In this document: positions 37,942-49,100 of the stretch, piece by piece
How the letters are laid out: each line of letters begins with the position of its first letter
How positions within the stretch are numbered: position 1 is the stretch's first letter
Notes under the pieces: generated by a model
The model's database searches: none
The model's input: the letters and a program-made list of their open reading frames with translations, nothing else
Told to the model about the DNA's origin: nothing
Position numbers and translations under genes: made by a program
Assembly: GCA_947460345.1 (NCBI GenBank)
Contig: CANHGM010000014.1
Coordinates: forward strand, 1-64,000
Direction: 5' to 3'
Source of the DNA: Bacteroidota bacterium
GTDB lineage: Bacteria; Bacteroidota; Bacteroidia; UKL13-3
DNA: 64,000 bases

Positions 37942-38010
37942 ATGTGCAAATATATATATTCTAATTGTTTTTTTGTTTCTTCATTTTTCTATATTTTGTT
38001 TGACGTATAA

Positions 38011-39156
38011 TTGCAGATTCAAATGAAAACCAAAATTATATTTTTTATCGTTTCTTTTTATATTCTGATAGCCTTTTTTTGGTGGGGATATTCGTTGATA
38101 AACCTCAGAACCTTAGAAGTAGATAACGAAAAGAAAAATTTATACGAACAGGCCGAAAACTGTAAGCACCAACTCATAGATACTTTATATAAACAACAAG
38201 GCTCTATTAAGTCGGCATATATTCAACAAAAATTCAATCAAATCAATAAAAACAATATCTTTAAGTTAACCATTCAAAATGATAAACTAGATGCTGAAAC
38301 AGGTTTTGATAACTATATATATATATCACCCCAACAATCTATAATCCAAAAACAAGACGAATATTTAAAAAGAAAAATATCCCAATATATAGGGGAAGGT
38401 GTTTTCTTTATTATACTTTTGGTATGGGGTATGATACTTTTATATAGAAATGTCCAAGAAAGATTAAACTTAAAACAACAGCAAAACAATTTTATTTTGG
38501 CTGTAACCCACGAATTGAAAACACCTGTAGCCAGTGTTAAACTTATGCTCGAAACACTTCAAAAAAGAACTATCCCTGATGAATATAGAGAAGAGTTAAC
38601 TCATGGGGCCATTCAAGATATTGATAGATTAGAAAAACTGGTAGAGAATGTATTGCTTACAGCTAAAATCGATGGCTTTAAGTATGATTATCAAAAAGAA
38701 AAAATAGACTTGCAAGAACTGTTAGAAGAGAAAGTGTCTACATTTGAACGTATCAATTCTAAAAATCAATATTTCAGATTTACATGTAGTGGAGAAGCTT
38801 ATATATATGCCGATTTGTTTGCCATCAATACCGTGTTTGAGAATTTGATTTCGAACAGTGTTAAATATGCCCCTGAAGATTCCCAAATTGATATTGAATT
38901 ATGGACTAAAAATGATGAAGTCATAGTGAGCATTAAAGACGAAGCACCGCTTATAGCATTAGAAGAAAGGGATAAAATATTTAGTAAATTTTACCGAATT
39001 GGTAATGAAAATACCCGCTCATCTAAAGGCACAGGTTTAGGTTTGTATATAGTGAAACAAATTGTAGAACAACACCATGCTCATATATATATAACCACCG
39101 ACGATACTCAAACTCACAATTTATTTGTGGTTGAATTTGAACAGTATCATTCTTAA
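38011..39156 (+). CDS. sensor histidine kinase
   Basis: AVTHELKTPVASVKLMLETLQ (HisKA), FENLISNSVKYAPEDS, SSKGTGLGLYIVKQIV. Confidence 0.95.
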   Translation: MQIQMKTKIIFFIVSFYILIAFFWWGYSLINLRTLEVDNEKKNLYEQAENCKHQLIDTLYKQQGSIKSAYIQQKFNQINKNNIFKLTIQNDKLDAETGFDNYIYISPQQSIIQKQDEYLKRKISQYIGEGVFFIILLVWGMILLYRNVQERLNLKQQQNNFILAVTHELKTPVASVKLMLETLQKRTIPDEYREELTHGAIQDIDRLEKLVENVLLTAKIDGFKYDYQKEKIDLQELLEEKVSTFERINSKNQYFRFTCSGEAYIYADLFAINTVFENLISNSVKYAPEDSQIDIELWTKNDEVIVSIKDEAPLIALEERDKIFSKFYRIGNENTRSSKGTGLGLYIVKQIVEQHHAHIYITTDDTQTHNLFVVEFEQYHS

Positions 39157-39231
39157 TAATTTATTTGACAATTATCAGACAAGTATATAAAATTATTGTT
39201 GTTTCTTGCACAAAGTAATCTACTTAATGTT

Positions 39232-39933
39232 ATGACTAAAAAAAGAATTCTTATAGCCGAAGACGAAGACAGTATCAGAAATTTAGTAAAGTATAATTTA
39301 GAAGCTGAAGGACACAGCGTAACTACTGCTGAGAATGGCTTAGAGGCCATGAAACGATTTAAAGAAGGTAGATACGATTTGGCTATTTTAGACATCATGA
39401 TGCCTGAAATTGATGGATATTCAGTTTGTGAATCTATCAGATTAGTCGACTCACATATACCTGTATTGTTTTTATCAGCTAAGAGCAGTGGTGAGAGCAG
39501 GGTTAAAGGTTTGAAGTTAGGGGCAGACGATTTTCTTTCAAAACCTTTTCACTTAGAAGAGTTGATTATACGTGTGAATAGATTGCTTTCTAAACATACC
39601 CAAGAAGATGTTAAACCAAGTTTAATCGAATACTCATTCGGAGATAAAAATTATATCAATTTTGATAAGTATGAAGCCATAGGTGTGAATGGGCCATTTA
39701 AATTAACCAAGAAAGAAGCATTACTTTTAAAACTATTAATAGAATATAAAGGGGAAGTTGTGAGCAGAGAAAAAATTCTTACTACAGTTTGGGGATACTC
39801 AGTTTTTCCAGCTACTAGAACCATTGACAATTTCATCTTATCATTCAGAAAATATTTTGAACCTGACCCTAAAAATGCCCAGTATTTTATATCGTTAAGA
39901 GGGGTAGGATATAAGTTTGTGATTCCTGAATAA
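39232..39933 (+). CDS. OmpR/PhoB-family response regulator
   Basis: KKRILIAEDEDSIRNLVKYNLEAEGHSV, LAILDIMMPEIDGY; winged-helix C-term; ATG at 39232 preferred. Confidence 0.95.
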   Translation: MTKKRILIAEDEDSIRNLVKYNLEAEGHSVTTAENGLEAMKRFKEGRYDLAILDIMMPEIDGYSVCESIRLVDSHIPVLFLSAKSSGESRVKGLKLGADDFLSKPFHLEELIIRVNRLLSKHTQEDVKPSLIEYSFGDKNYINFDKYEAIGVNGPFKLTKKEALLLKLLIEYKGEVVSREKILTTVWGYSVFPATRTIDNFILSFRKYFEPDPKNAQYFISLRGVGYKFVIPE

Positions 39934-39950
39934 AAGAATTCAATACCCAT

Positions 39951-39986
39951 AAAAAAATCCTTTCAAATGACTGAAAGGATTTTTTT
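39951..39986. terminator. bidirectional terminator
   Basis: AAAAAAATCCTTTCA-aatgac-TGAAAGGATTTTTTT between convergent genes. Confidence 0.85.
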
Positions 39987-40004
39987 ATATATCAAAAAAT
40001 GTAA

Positions 40005-41171
40005 TTATTCTCCTAAAAGTTCTTTTAACTTTTTATCTAATTCTTCTCCTCTTAAATTAGTCGCTACTATTTTACCTTCTTTGTCTAGTAAAATTGAAAA
40101 TGGAATAGAGTTGATGTTGTATTTTCTGCAAACATCACTTTGCCATCCTTTCAATTCACTCACATGTTTCCAAGTTAAATTGTCTGCTTCTATCGCCGTT
40201 TTCCATTTATTTGAATTGTCGTCAAGCGATACGCCCAATATTTCAAATCCTTTGCTGTGGTATTTTTTATATGCTTTTACTACATTTGGGTTTTCCATTC
40301 TGCATGGGCGGCACCAACTTGCCCAAAAATCTACCAATACATACTGGCCTCTCAAGCTACTTAATTTAATCATTTCTCCTTTAGGATCAGGTAAGTTGAT
40401 ATCACTCATTACCCTACCAATGGCAGTAGCTCCAGCACTTTCTATTAAGTCATGCAACATATCATAGTGCTTTAATCCTTTATATTGTTTTTCGTATTTT
40501 TTATCTAATGTTTCATAAAAACTATACTCTTCTCTGATATATGCCGGAAGGTCTAAATCTTGAGTTGGTAACATAAACATCGCTCCAAAAACTCCCGCAG
40601 CACTTGCTGGTTGTTCAGTAATCATTTTCATGATTTTGTCTTTTCTGCCATTCATGATAGACATAAACTCTGTCATCACCACCTGCTTTGATGAGTCGTC
40701 AGTTGGCATCTTAGGGTATCTTTTTTGTAAGTCGTCTAGCTTTTTAAAATGTTCTCTTCCTATATCTACAAGTTCTTTTAGTTTTTTATTTTCTTCGCTT
40801 CCTTTTACTTCGTATATCTCTTTTTTATCTGAATCTATAATGACTTTGATTTTTGTTACTGAGTCTAAATAAATAGGAATATCTCCTCCATCATATCTCA
40901 ACAAAAAGAAACTTCTGCTGTTGAAAATACCTTTGATAGTAAAATTACCTTCTTCATCTGTTTTGGTGCTGTCAAATGCTTTCAAGCCAGATGGGAGCAA
41001 CTCATCTATACTTACTTTTTGTCCTGCTAGTTTGTTTTTAAAAGTTCCTTCTATGATAAAACCCTTGCCAGTAAAACTAGATTCTTCATTCTCGCCTCCA
41101 TTGCAACTTAGCAAAGTAAAACAAGTAAGTACGGTGATAAAAATTGATTGTAAAAACGACTTATATTTCAT
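40005..41171 (-). CDS. TlpA-family thioredoxin-like lipoprotein with DUF4369-like N-terminal domain
   Basis: lipobox FTLLSCNG; VLVDFWASWCRPCRMENPNVVKAY. Confidence 0.92.
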   Translation of the reverse strand: MKYKSFLQSIFITVLTCFTLLSCNGGENEESSFTGKGFIIEGTFKNKLAGQKVSIDELLPSGLKAFDSTKTDEEGNFTIKGIFNSRSFFLLRYDGGDIPIYLDSVTKIKVIIDSDKKEIYEVKGSEENKKLKELVDIGREHFKKLDDLQKRYPKMPTDDSSKQVVMTEFMSIMNGRKDKIMKMITEQPASAAGVFGAMFMLPTQDLDLPAYIREEYSFYETLDKKYEKQYKGLKHYDMLHDLIESAGATAIGRVMSDINLPDPKGEMIKLSSLRGQYVLVDFWASWCRPCRMENPNVVKAYKKYHSKGFEILGVSLDDNSNKWKTAIEADNLTWKHVSELKGWQSDVCRKYNINSIPFSILLDKEGKIVATNLRGEELDKKLKELLGE

Positions 41172-41308
41172 GCTACAAATAAAGTATAATAATTTGAGAT
41201 AACCTACAAATTCAAATAGAGCTGAAGATACTTTCTATTTTATATTTTGAAATACGAGAATAATAGCGTTCATTCGCTGTTAGATTATACTTTACAAATT
41301 ATATATAT

Positions 41309-43930
41309 ATGAAAATTCTTGATATAAAAGCAATGCGTGGCCCAAATATTTGGAGCAATACTAGATACTTCCTTATTCAAATGCGATTGGATTTAGAAGA
41401 AATGGAGCAATTCCCTACCAATAAAATTGATGGCTTTAAAGACAGATTGGCTGTCATGTTTCCTACTATGGTAGAACACAGGTGTAGCCCTGGTACCCGA
41501 GGTGGTTTTTTTCAAAGACTAGATGAAGGAACGTGGATGGGACATGTAATAGAACATATAGCCCTCGAAATTCAAACTTTAGCTGGTATGGATTGTGGTT
41601 TTGGTAGAACCCGTGAAACTGCAACGCCTGGTATATATAATGTAGTATTTAGTTATATGGAAGAAAAAGTAGGTATATATGCGGCTAAATCTTCTGTTAG
41701 AATTGCTGAAGCTCTTATAAAAGGTGAAGCATACGACTTAGCTGCTGATATACAAGAAATGCGTGAACTCAGAGAAACTGAAAGACTAGGTCCATCTACT
41801 GGAAGTTTGGTAGATGAAGCCAAAAGTCGCGGTATTCCTTGGATTAGATTGAATAGAAATTCACTTGTGCAATTGGGGTATGGTATAAACCAACGCCGTA
41901 TACAAGCTACTGTGGCTAGTACTACAAGTAATATTGCCGTAGAAATTGCGTGCGATAAAGAAGATACCAAAAATATATTAGAAGCAGCCAGTGTACCTGT
42001 TCCTAAAGGTAGAATTATATATGATGAAGAAGACTTAGCCGCAGCCTGTGAAAGACTAGGCTACCCATTGGTAATCAAACCTATCAATGGCAACCATGGC
42101 CGCGGTGCCACCATTGGCATTCAGAATTGGGAACAAGCGGTTGAAGCGTTGACTATAGCTAAAAAAGTGTCACGTTCTGTGATTGTAGAGCAGTTTATTG
42201 TTGGTCTCGACCACCGTATGTTGGTTATCAATTATAAGTTTGTAGCTGCCGCTCTTCGTACACCCGCTGCGGTTGAAGGTGATGGCAAAAGCACTATTCA
42301 ACAGTTAATTGATAAGGTTAATGAGGATCCAAGAAGAGGTTATGGTCACGAAAAAGTATTGACACAAATAAAAATTGATGAGGTATCTGAAAATATATTG
42401 CGTGATAAAGGATTGACTTTAGAAAGTGTGTTGCCAGCTGGTGAAACATTATACCTAAAAGCTACTGCCAACTTAAGCACTGGCGGAACTTCTACTGATG
42501 TGACTGATATTGTTCACCCTGACAATATATTTATGGCTGAGCGTATTGCTCGCATCATTGGTTTAGATATATGTGGTATTGATGTGATGACATCTGATAT
42601 ATCGCAACCTGTTGAAGAAGTAAGAGGTGCAGTGCTTGAAGTAAACGCAGCTCCTGGTTTTAGAATGCATTTAGAACCCGCTGAAGGCTTAGCTAGAAAT
42701 GTAGCGTCACCAGTGATAGATATGTTGTATCCTCCAGGAAGTAATTACCGCATTCCTATTATTGCTGTCACGGGTACCAACGGAAAAACCACCACTACCA
42801 GACTGTTGGCTCATATCATGAAAACAGTAGGTCACAAAGTTGGTTTTACTACTACCGATGGTGTGTATATACAAAATAGAATGATGATGCGTGGCGATTG
42901 TACAGGTCCTGTGAGTGCTGAGTTTGTGCTCAAAGACCCAACGGTTGATATGGCTGTTTTAGAATGTGCACGCGGCGGTATACTTAGAGCTGGTTTGGGT
43001 TTTCATAAATGTGATTTGGCCATAGTAACGAATATAGCTGCAGACCATTTAGGACTTCAAGACATCAATACTTTAGAAGATTTGGCTAGAGTAAAAAGTA
43101 CGGTGCCTAAAGCTGTGAAATCTGATGGATATAGTATTCTGAACGCTGAAGACAATCATGTTTTTAATATGCAAAAAGAGTTAGATTGTAAGATAGCTTT
43201 ATTTGCTTTAGATGAAAAAAATCCAAGAATTTTAGAACATTGCAAAACGGGCGGTTTAGCTGCAGTTGTAGAGAATGGATACATCACTATATGTAAAGGA
43301 ACTTGGAAAATTAGAGTAGAGAAAGTGGTCAATATACCTTTAACTTTTGGTGGTAGAGCTTTGTTTAATATACAAAATATTCTTCCTGCTGTCTTGGCTG
43401 CATATATAAGAGAAGTTAAAATCGAAGATATGAAAGTGGCACTTGTTACGTTTATACCAGGTTCTACTCAAACACCAGGGCGTATGAATTTATTTAAGTT
43501 CAAAAAGTTTGAAGTGCTGATTGATTATGCTCATAACACTGCTGGTTTTCATGCTATTGGTAAATTCTTAGAAAAGGTTGATGCCAAACCAAAAATAGGA
43601 GTAATAGCAGGCGTTGGCGATAGAAGAGATGAAGATATTGTAAGTTTGGGAGCATTAGCTGCTAAAATGTTTGATGAGATTATCATTAGACAAGACAGGA
43701 ATTTACGAAACCGCACTGAGCAACAAATTATAGATTTGATGGTACAGGGAATTAATGAAGTGAACCCCAATATGAAATACACCATCTTTAGAAAAGAAAC
43801 CGAAGCTATTGATTTTGCCATGAAAACAGCAGTGAAAGATTCATTTGTAGTAATCTGTAGCGATGTAGTTCCTGATGCTCTTGAGCAAATTCAAAAGTAT
43901 AAAGAAGAAGAAGATAAGTTTGAATTGTAG
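41309..43930 (+). CDS. cphA: cyanophycin synthetase
   Basis: N-term GPNIWSNTRYFLIQMRLDLEEMEQ; ATP-grasp PLVIKPINGNHGRGATIGI; Mur-ligase-like VTGTNGKTTTTRLLAHIMK; DYAHNTAGFHAI. Confidence 0.97.
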   Translation: MKILDIKAMRGPNIWSNTRYFLIQMRLDLEEMEQFPTNKIDGFKDRLAVMFPTMVEHRCSPGTRGGFFQRLDEGTWMGHVIEHIALEIQTLAGMDCGFGRTRETATPGIYNVVFSYMEEKVGIYAAKSSVRIAEALIKGEAYDLAADIQEMRELRETERLGPSTGSLVDEAKSRGIPWIRLNRNSLVQLGYGINQRRIQATVASTTSNIAVEIACDKEDTKNILEAASVPVPKGRIIYDEEDLAAACERLGYPLVIKPINGNHGRGATIGIQNWEQAVEALTIAKKVSRSVIVEQFIVGLDHRMLVINYKFVAAALRTPAAVEGDGKSTIQQLIDKVNEDPRRGYGHEKVLTQIKIDEVSENILRDKGLTLESVLPAGETLYLKATANLSTGGTSTDVTDIVHPDNIFMAERIARIIGLDICGIDVMTSDISQPVEEVRGAVLEVNAAPGFRMHLEPAEGLARNVASPVIDMLYPPGSNYRIPIIAVTGTNGKTTTTRLLAHIMKTVGHKVGFTTTDGVYIQNRMMMRGDCTGPVSAEFVLKDPTVDMAVLECARGGILRAGLGFHKCDLAIVTNIAADHLGLQDINTLEDLARVKSTVPKAVKSDGYSILNAEDNHVFNMQKELDCKIALFALDEKNPRILEHCKTGGLAAVVENGYITICKGTWKIRVEKVVNIPLTFGGRALFNIQNILPAVLAAYIREVKIEDMKVALVTFIPGSTQTPGRMNLFKFKKFEVLIDYAHNTAGFHAIGKFLEKVDAKPKIGVIAGVGDRRDEDIVSLGALAAKMFDEIIIRQDRNLRNRTEQQIIDLMVQGINEVNPNMKYTIFRKETEAIDFAMKTAVKDSFVVICSDVVPDALEQIQKYKEEEDKFEL

Positions 43931-43986
43931 GTTTTTTTTATAATGTCTTAGACAATCTATTAAGGAAATATTTTGTCAATGTATAT

Positions 43987-44349
43987 ATGAAAGGTATATA
44001 CATTTTTTTCTTTTGGTTATTTGTGCAATTGTTTGTGGGTACTCATTTTGCTAAAGCTCAAGAACCTACTACAGATACTTTATTTTTTGCCCCCAATGCG
44101 TTTGCTCCAGAAGGTTGTCATAGTGGTCATTGTTTTTACTGGGTTGAGGCATCAGCCTATGACCAATTCGAAATGCATATATATAATAAGTGGGGAGTTT
44201 TGTTAAATACTACCTATAATAATAAACCCGGTTGGGATTTTAGAATTAATGGCAAAGTGCTACCTGAAGATACTTATTTGTGCGTGGTCAAACTGCATAG
44301 AGACAAAAAGTGGATTACCTATACACAACCTGTATATGTTATTTTATAG
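43987..44349 (+). CDS. small secreted protein resembling a stand-alone T9SS type B C-terminal (CHU_C-like) domain
   Basis: signal peptide; FFAPNAFAPEGCHSGHCFYWVEASAYDQFEMHIYNKWGVLLNTTYNNKPGWDFRINGKVLPEDTYLCVVKL. Confidence 0.75.
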   Translation: MKGIYIFFFWLFVQLFVGTHFAKAQEPTTDTLFFAPNAFAPEGCHSGHCFYWVEASAYDQFEMHIYNKWGVLLNTTYNNKPGWDFRINGKVLPEDTYLCVVKLHRDKKWITYTQPVYVIL

Positions 44350-44450
44350 TGAAGTAGTATTGTTCAGATTTAGTTAATTTATTTTAACTTTCAATTTTTT
44401 AATGTATATTTGTTGGATAATTCCGTCATTGAATATAAAAATGACTCATA

Positions 44451-44807
44451 ATGATGCCTAAAACCAACATTAAATCAGCTAGCGATACAGCCATAGTCAC
44501 CAACTTAGGTGCATATATCAAGCACCATAGATTAGAGCAAAACAAATCTCAGCAACAATTAGCCGACGAGGCTGGTATCAATAGGTCTACCTTGGTCGAT
44601 TTTGAGAAAGGTATGCGTGCCAACCTGCTTACATTTATTCAATTGTTACGTGCCTTGAATTTGTTAGAAGTTTTAGAACATTTTAAAGTTACTCCTCAAA
44701 TAAGCCCATTAAAATTGGCAGAGTTGGAACACCAAAAACGCAGACGGGCTTCTAAAACCAAGTCGACTGTAAAACCTTTGGTGAAGAAAAAAAAATCTGA
44801 TTGGTAA
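44451..44807 (+). CDS. hipB: HipB-like XRE antitoxin
   Basis: LGAYIKHHRLEQNKSQQQLADEAGINRSTLVDFEKGMRANLLTFIQLLRAL; stop overlaps next start (TAATG). Confidence 0.88.
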   Translation: MMPKTNIKSASDTAIVTNLGAYIKHHRLEQNKSQQQLADEAGINRSTLVDFEKGMRANLLTFIQLLRALNLLEVLEHFKVTPQISPLKLAELEHQKRRRASKTKSTVKPLVKKKKSDW

Positions 44808-46099
44808 TGATTACAACGGCCTTTATAAATATATGGAACGAGAGGGTGGGTGCCATTGCCTGGGACTCTGAAACAGGTTTGGGCTTGTTTGAATATACCG
44901 CTACTTTTTATCGTAACCATTGGGATCTTTCGCCCATTAAAATGCCTACTGGAGCAGGAAATTCACGTGTTTTTACATTTGCTGATTTAAAAGAAAAAAA
45001 AACATTCAAAGGGTTGCCAGGCTTAGTGGCCGATGTATTGCCTGATAGATATGGAAATGCCTTAATTAATACGTGGCTCACCAAACAAGGAAGAGCAACG
45101 GATAGTTTAAATCCGGTGGAGATTCTATGCTTTATAGGCCAACGAGGAATGGGAGCCTTAGAGTTTGAACCAGCTTCACCCAAGACTCCCCATCAATCAT
45201 CTAAAATAGAAATAGACCAATTGGTTGATATAGCTGAAAAAATTCTAACTGGCAGAAAAGATTTTATAACAGACATCAACCAGCATGACGAGAAAGCCCT
45301 ATTAGATATATTAAAAATTGGAACATCGGCTGGTGGTGCCAGAGCAAAAGCGGTGATTGCCTATAATGAAAAAACCAGAGAAGTAAGAAGCGGTCAAGCC
45401 AATGCTCCTAGTGGATTTAAACATTGGCTGATCAAGTTTGATGGCGTATATGACCATCAGTTCGGAACATCAGGTGGTTATGGCAAAGTGGAGATGGCAT
45501 ACTCGCATATGGCCAAAGATGTTGGAATAGAAATGATGCCCTGTCAGTTATTAGAAGAACACGATAGAGCCCATTTTATGACCCAACGATTTGATAGAAC
45601 AGATACGAATGAAAAGCTACACCTGCAAAGCTTTTGTGCTATGCAGCATTTCGATTTTAATGAAGTGAATATATATAGTTATGAGCAACTTTTTGAAACC
45701 ATGAGGGCATTGTCGCTGCCTTATCCGCAAGCAGAGCAACTATATCGCAGAATGGTATTTAATGTAGTGGCCAGAAACTGTGACGACCACACCAAGAATT
45801 TTGCTTTCTTAATGGACAAAACAGGCGAATGGCGTTTGTCTCCCGCATATGATGTGTGCCATGCATACAGACCAGATAGCGAATGGGTGAGCCAACATGC
45901 TCTAAGTATCAACGGTAAAAGAAAAAATATTACTCGTGATGATTTGTTGCATATAGCCAAACAAATGAACATTAAAAAGGCATCACATATAATTACAGAA
46001 ATATCAAGTATAGTAAGTAATTGGAAGCGTTATGCTCAACTTTATGGAGTTGAAAAAAAATTGATTCAAGCTATAAATCAAACATTGATTCTATATTAA
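44807..46099 (+). CDS. hipA: HipA-like serine/threonine kinase toxin
   Basis: GTSAGGARAKAVIAY, FMTQRFDR, VVARNCDDHTKNFAFLMD, WRLSPAYDV; ATG at 44807 follows TAATG overlap. Confidence 0.92.
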   Translation: MITTAFINIWNERVGAIAWDSETGLGLFEYTATFYRNHWDLSPIKMPTGAGNSRVFTFADLKEKKTFKGLPGLVADVLPDRYGNALINTWLTKQGRATDSLNPVEILCFIGQRGMGALEFEPASPKTPHQSSKIEIDQLVDIAEKILTGRKDFITDINQHDEKALLDILKIGTSAGGARAKAVIAYNEKTREVRSGQANAPSGFKHWLIKFDGVYDHQFGTSGGYGKVEMAYSHMAKDVGIEMMPCQLLEEHDRAHFMTQRFDRTDTNEKLHLQSFCAMQHFDFNEVNIYSYEQLFETMRALSLPYPQAEQLYRRMVFNVVARNCDDHTKNFAFLMDKTGEWRLSPAYDVCHAYRPDSEWVSQHALSINGKRKNITRDDLLHIAKQMNIKKASHIITEISSIVSNWKRYAQLYGVEKKLIQAINQTLILY

Positions 46100-46189
46100 T
46101 AAGTTTGAGATTAAAATATTTTTACATTTTCCCTTTTACCGTAACAATATTCTTCTATCTTCGTATTTACGTTACTTAACTCTCATCAT

Positions 46190-49100
46190 ATGAAAAAAAT
46201 CTTTACACTACTATTTTCAGTTATTTCAATTTATTCTCAAGCTCAAAAACCAGTTGCAAAACTTGAAGAAAAAAAAGACCCATTACACAACAAAGAAACT
46301 TATTCATCTTTGAAATTTCGAAGCCTTGGGCCTGCTGTTACTTCGGGTAGGGTAATAGATATAGCGGTGAATCCTAACAACAAATCACAATGGTATATAG
46401 CTGCAGCTGCAGGCGGTGTTTGGAAAACAGACAATGCTGGAACTAGTTTTAAACCTATTTTTGATGGACAAGGTTCTTATTCTATAGGATGTGTGACAAT
46501 TGACCCCAATAACGAAAATACTATATGGGTGGGTACCGGAGAGAACAATAACCAACGTGCTGTAGGTTATGGCGATGGTATATATAAATCAGAAGATGGA
46601 GGGAAGACATGGAAAAATATGGGGTTAAAAACATCTGAACATATAGGTAAAATTTCTATTGATCCTAATAATAGCAATATCGTATATGTAGCTGCCTATG
46701 GCCCGTTGTGGAATGCAGGTGGCGAAAGAGGTATATATAAGTCTGTTGATGGTGGTGTTACCTGGAAAAGAACTTTGTTTATTTCAGAAAATACAGGTTG
46801 TAACGAAGTTCATATAGACCTCAAACATTCAAATATATTATATGCTGCAGCACATCAACGTCGTCGTCATGAGTGGACATATATAAGTGGGGGCCCAGAA
46901 TCTGCTATATATAAAAGTGTTGATTTTGGTGAGACTTGGGTGAAGCTAACTAATGGTTTGCCTAAAGAAGATATGGGTAGAGTAGGTTTAGCTACATCAC
47001 CTATTAATAGTGATTATATATATGCCATTATTGAAGGCAATGAAGAGGAAAAAGGTTTTTATAGGTCTACAGATAGAGGAGCAAGTTGGGAAAAAAGAAG
47101 TGCACATTCAACTGCCGGAAATTATTATACTGAAATTATAGCTGACCCATTAGTACTTGATAAAGTATATTCTATGGATACATGGGCTGTATATACTTCA
47201 GATGGAGGCAAAACTTTTTCTAAAGTGGGTGAAAAAAATAAACACGTAGATAACCATGCTATATGGATAGATAAAGAAAATCCCAAGCATATGTTAATGG
47301 GTTGTGATGGCGGTTTATATGAAACATTTGATCTGGCAAAGACTTGGGATTATAAAAATAATTTAAGCATTACTCAGTTTTATCGGGTATCAGTAGACAA
47401 TGCCTTGCCTTTTTATAATGTATATGGGGGCACACAAGACAATAATACGCTAGGTGGACCTTCTCGAACTATAAGTGCTACAGGTATAACTAATGCAGAT
47501 TGGTTTGTGACTGTTGGTGGAGATGGCTTTGAGTCTGTAGTTGATACCAAAGACCCTAATATTATATATTCTCAATGGCAGTATGGTGGCTTGGTTAGGT
47601 TTGATAAAAAAACGGGTGAAGCTATTGATATAAAACCACAAGAAAAAGAAGGAGAACCAGCATATAAATTTAATTGGGATGCTCCATTGTTGATGAGCAA
47701 TCATTCAAATACACGCTTATATTTTGCTGCTCAAAAAGTTTTTAGAAGTGATGATAGAGGAAATACATGGCAAGTAATAAGTGATGATTTGACTAGAAAA
47801 ATTGATAGAAATCAACTACCTGTTATGAATAAAGTTTGGGGAATGGATGCCGTGGCAAAAAACCAATCGACCTCTATATACGGAAACATAACAGCTTTAA
47901 GCGAATCTCCAATAAATGAAAATCTCTTATACGCAGGCACGGATGATGGGTTATTTAATATGTCCAATGATGGAGGAAAAACCTGGAACAAAACGGAGAC
48001 TTTTCCTGACATACAAGGTAATGTGTTAATTACAAATATATATGCATCACAACACAGTGAAAACATAGTATTTGCAGTATATAATAATCACAGAAGTGGT
48101 GATTTTAAACCATATATATATAAAAGTATAGACAAAGGTAAAACATGGTCAAATATTGGTAAAGGATTGCCTGAAAGAGGTTCTGTATACTGTATGGCCG
48201 AAGATCATATGAATGCCAATTTGTTATTTGCTGGAACCGAATTTGGATTGTTTTTTACTGTTGATGCGGGCAATCATTGGGTAAAACTTTCAGGAGGGTT
48301 GCCTATGACATGTATAAAAGATATTGCCATTCAAAAACGCGAAAATGATTTATTGGTAGCTACTTTTGGTAGAGGTTTTTATGTATTAGACAATTATAGT
48401 GTATTACAACATATCTCTTCAAGCATTTTGAATGATACAGCTTATATATTCCCTATTAAAAATGGACTGGTTTTTATTCCTTCAACTCCATACGGACACA
48501 AAGGAAAATCATTCCAAGGAGAAAGCTTTTTCACGGTTGATAATCCCCCAATTGGAACTGTAATTGATTTATATATAAAAGACGAATACAAAACCATAAA
48601 AGAGAAACGAAAAGATGCTGAAGCTTTAAAAATAAAAGCAGGTCAGCCCATGTTTTATCCATCTGCCGATTCAATTCGATTAGAAGATTTAGAAGAAGCT
48701 CCTTATATGGTAGCATATATATTGGATGTTTCAGGGAATATCATTAAAAAAATAAAATCTTCGCCTAAAAAAGGTTTAAATAAAATCCTATGGAATGGTA
48801 GAATGGAATTAACAAGTCCAGTTACTTTTTACAAACCTGACCCTGATAATCCATATGAAAGCGAAGAAGTTGGACCACTTGCTTTGCCTGGTAAATATCA
48901 AGTATATATAGAAATTTATCAAAATAAAGAGTTGAAGTATCGCTCTTCTACTGCAAGCTTTCAAATGAATACGTTGAACCAAGCTACATTAACAGTAGAC
49001 AAAGAAAAACTAGCTTTGTTTAACAACAACTTATCTGAAACTAGACGTGTAATTATAGGTACAAGTGAATATATTGATGATATGAAGAATAGATTGAAGT

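Noticed and set aside
38311-38330. (TA)n run as a microsatellite/phase-variable site
   Set aside because: It lies in frame within the histidine kinase (NYIYIS) and is not longer than many other such runs in the window.
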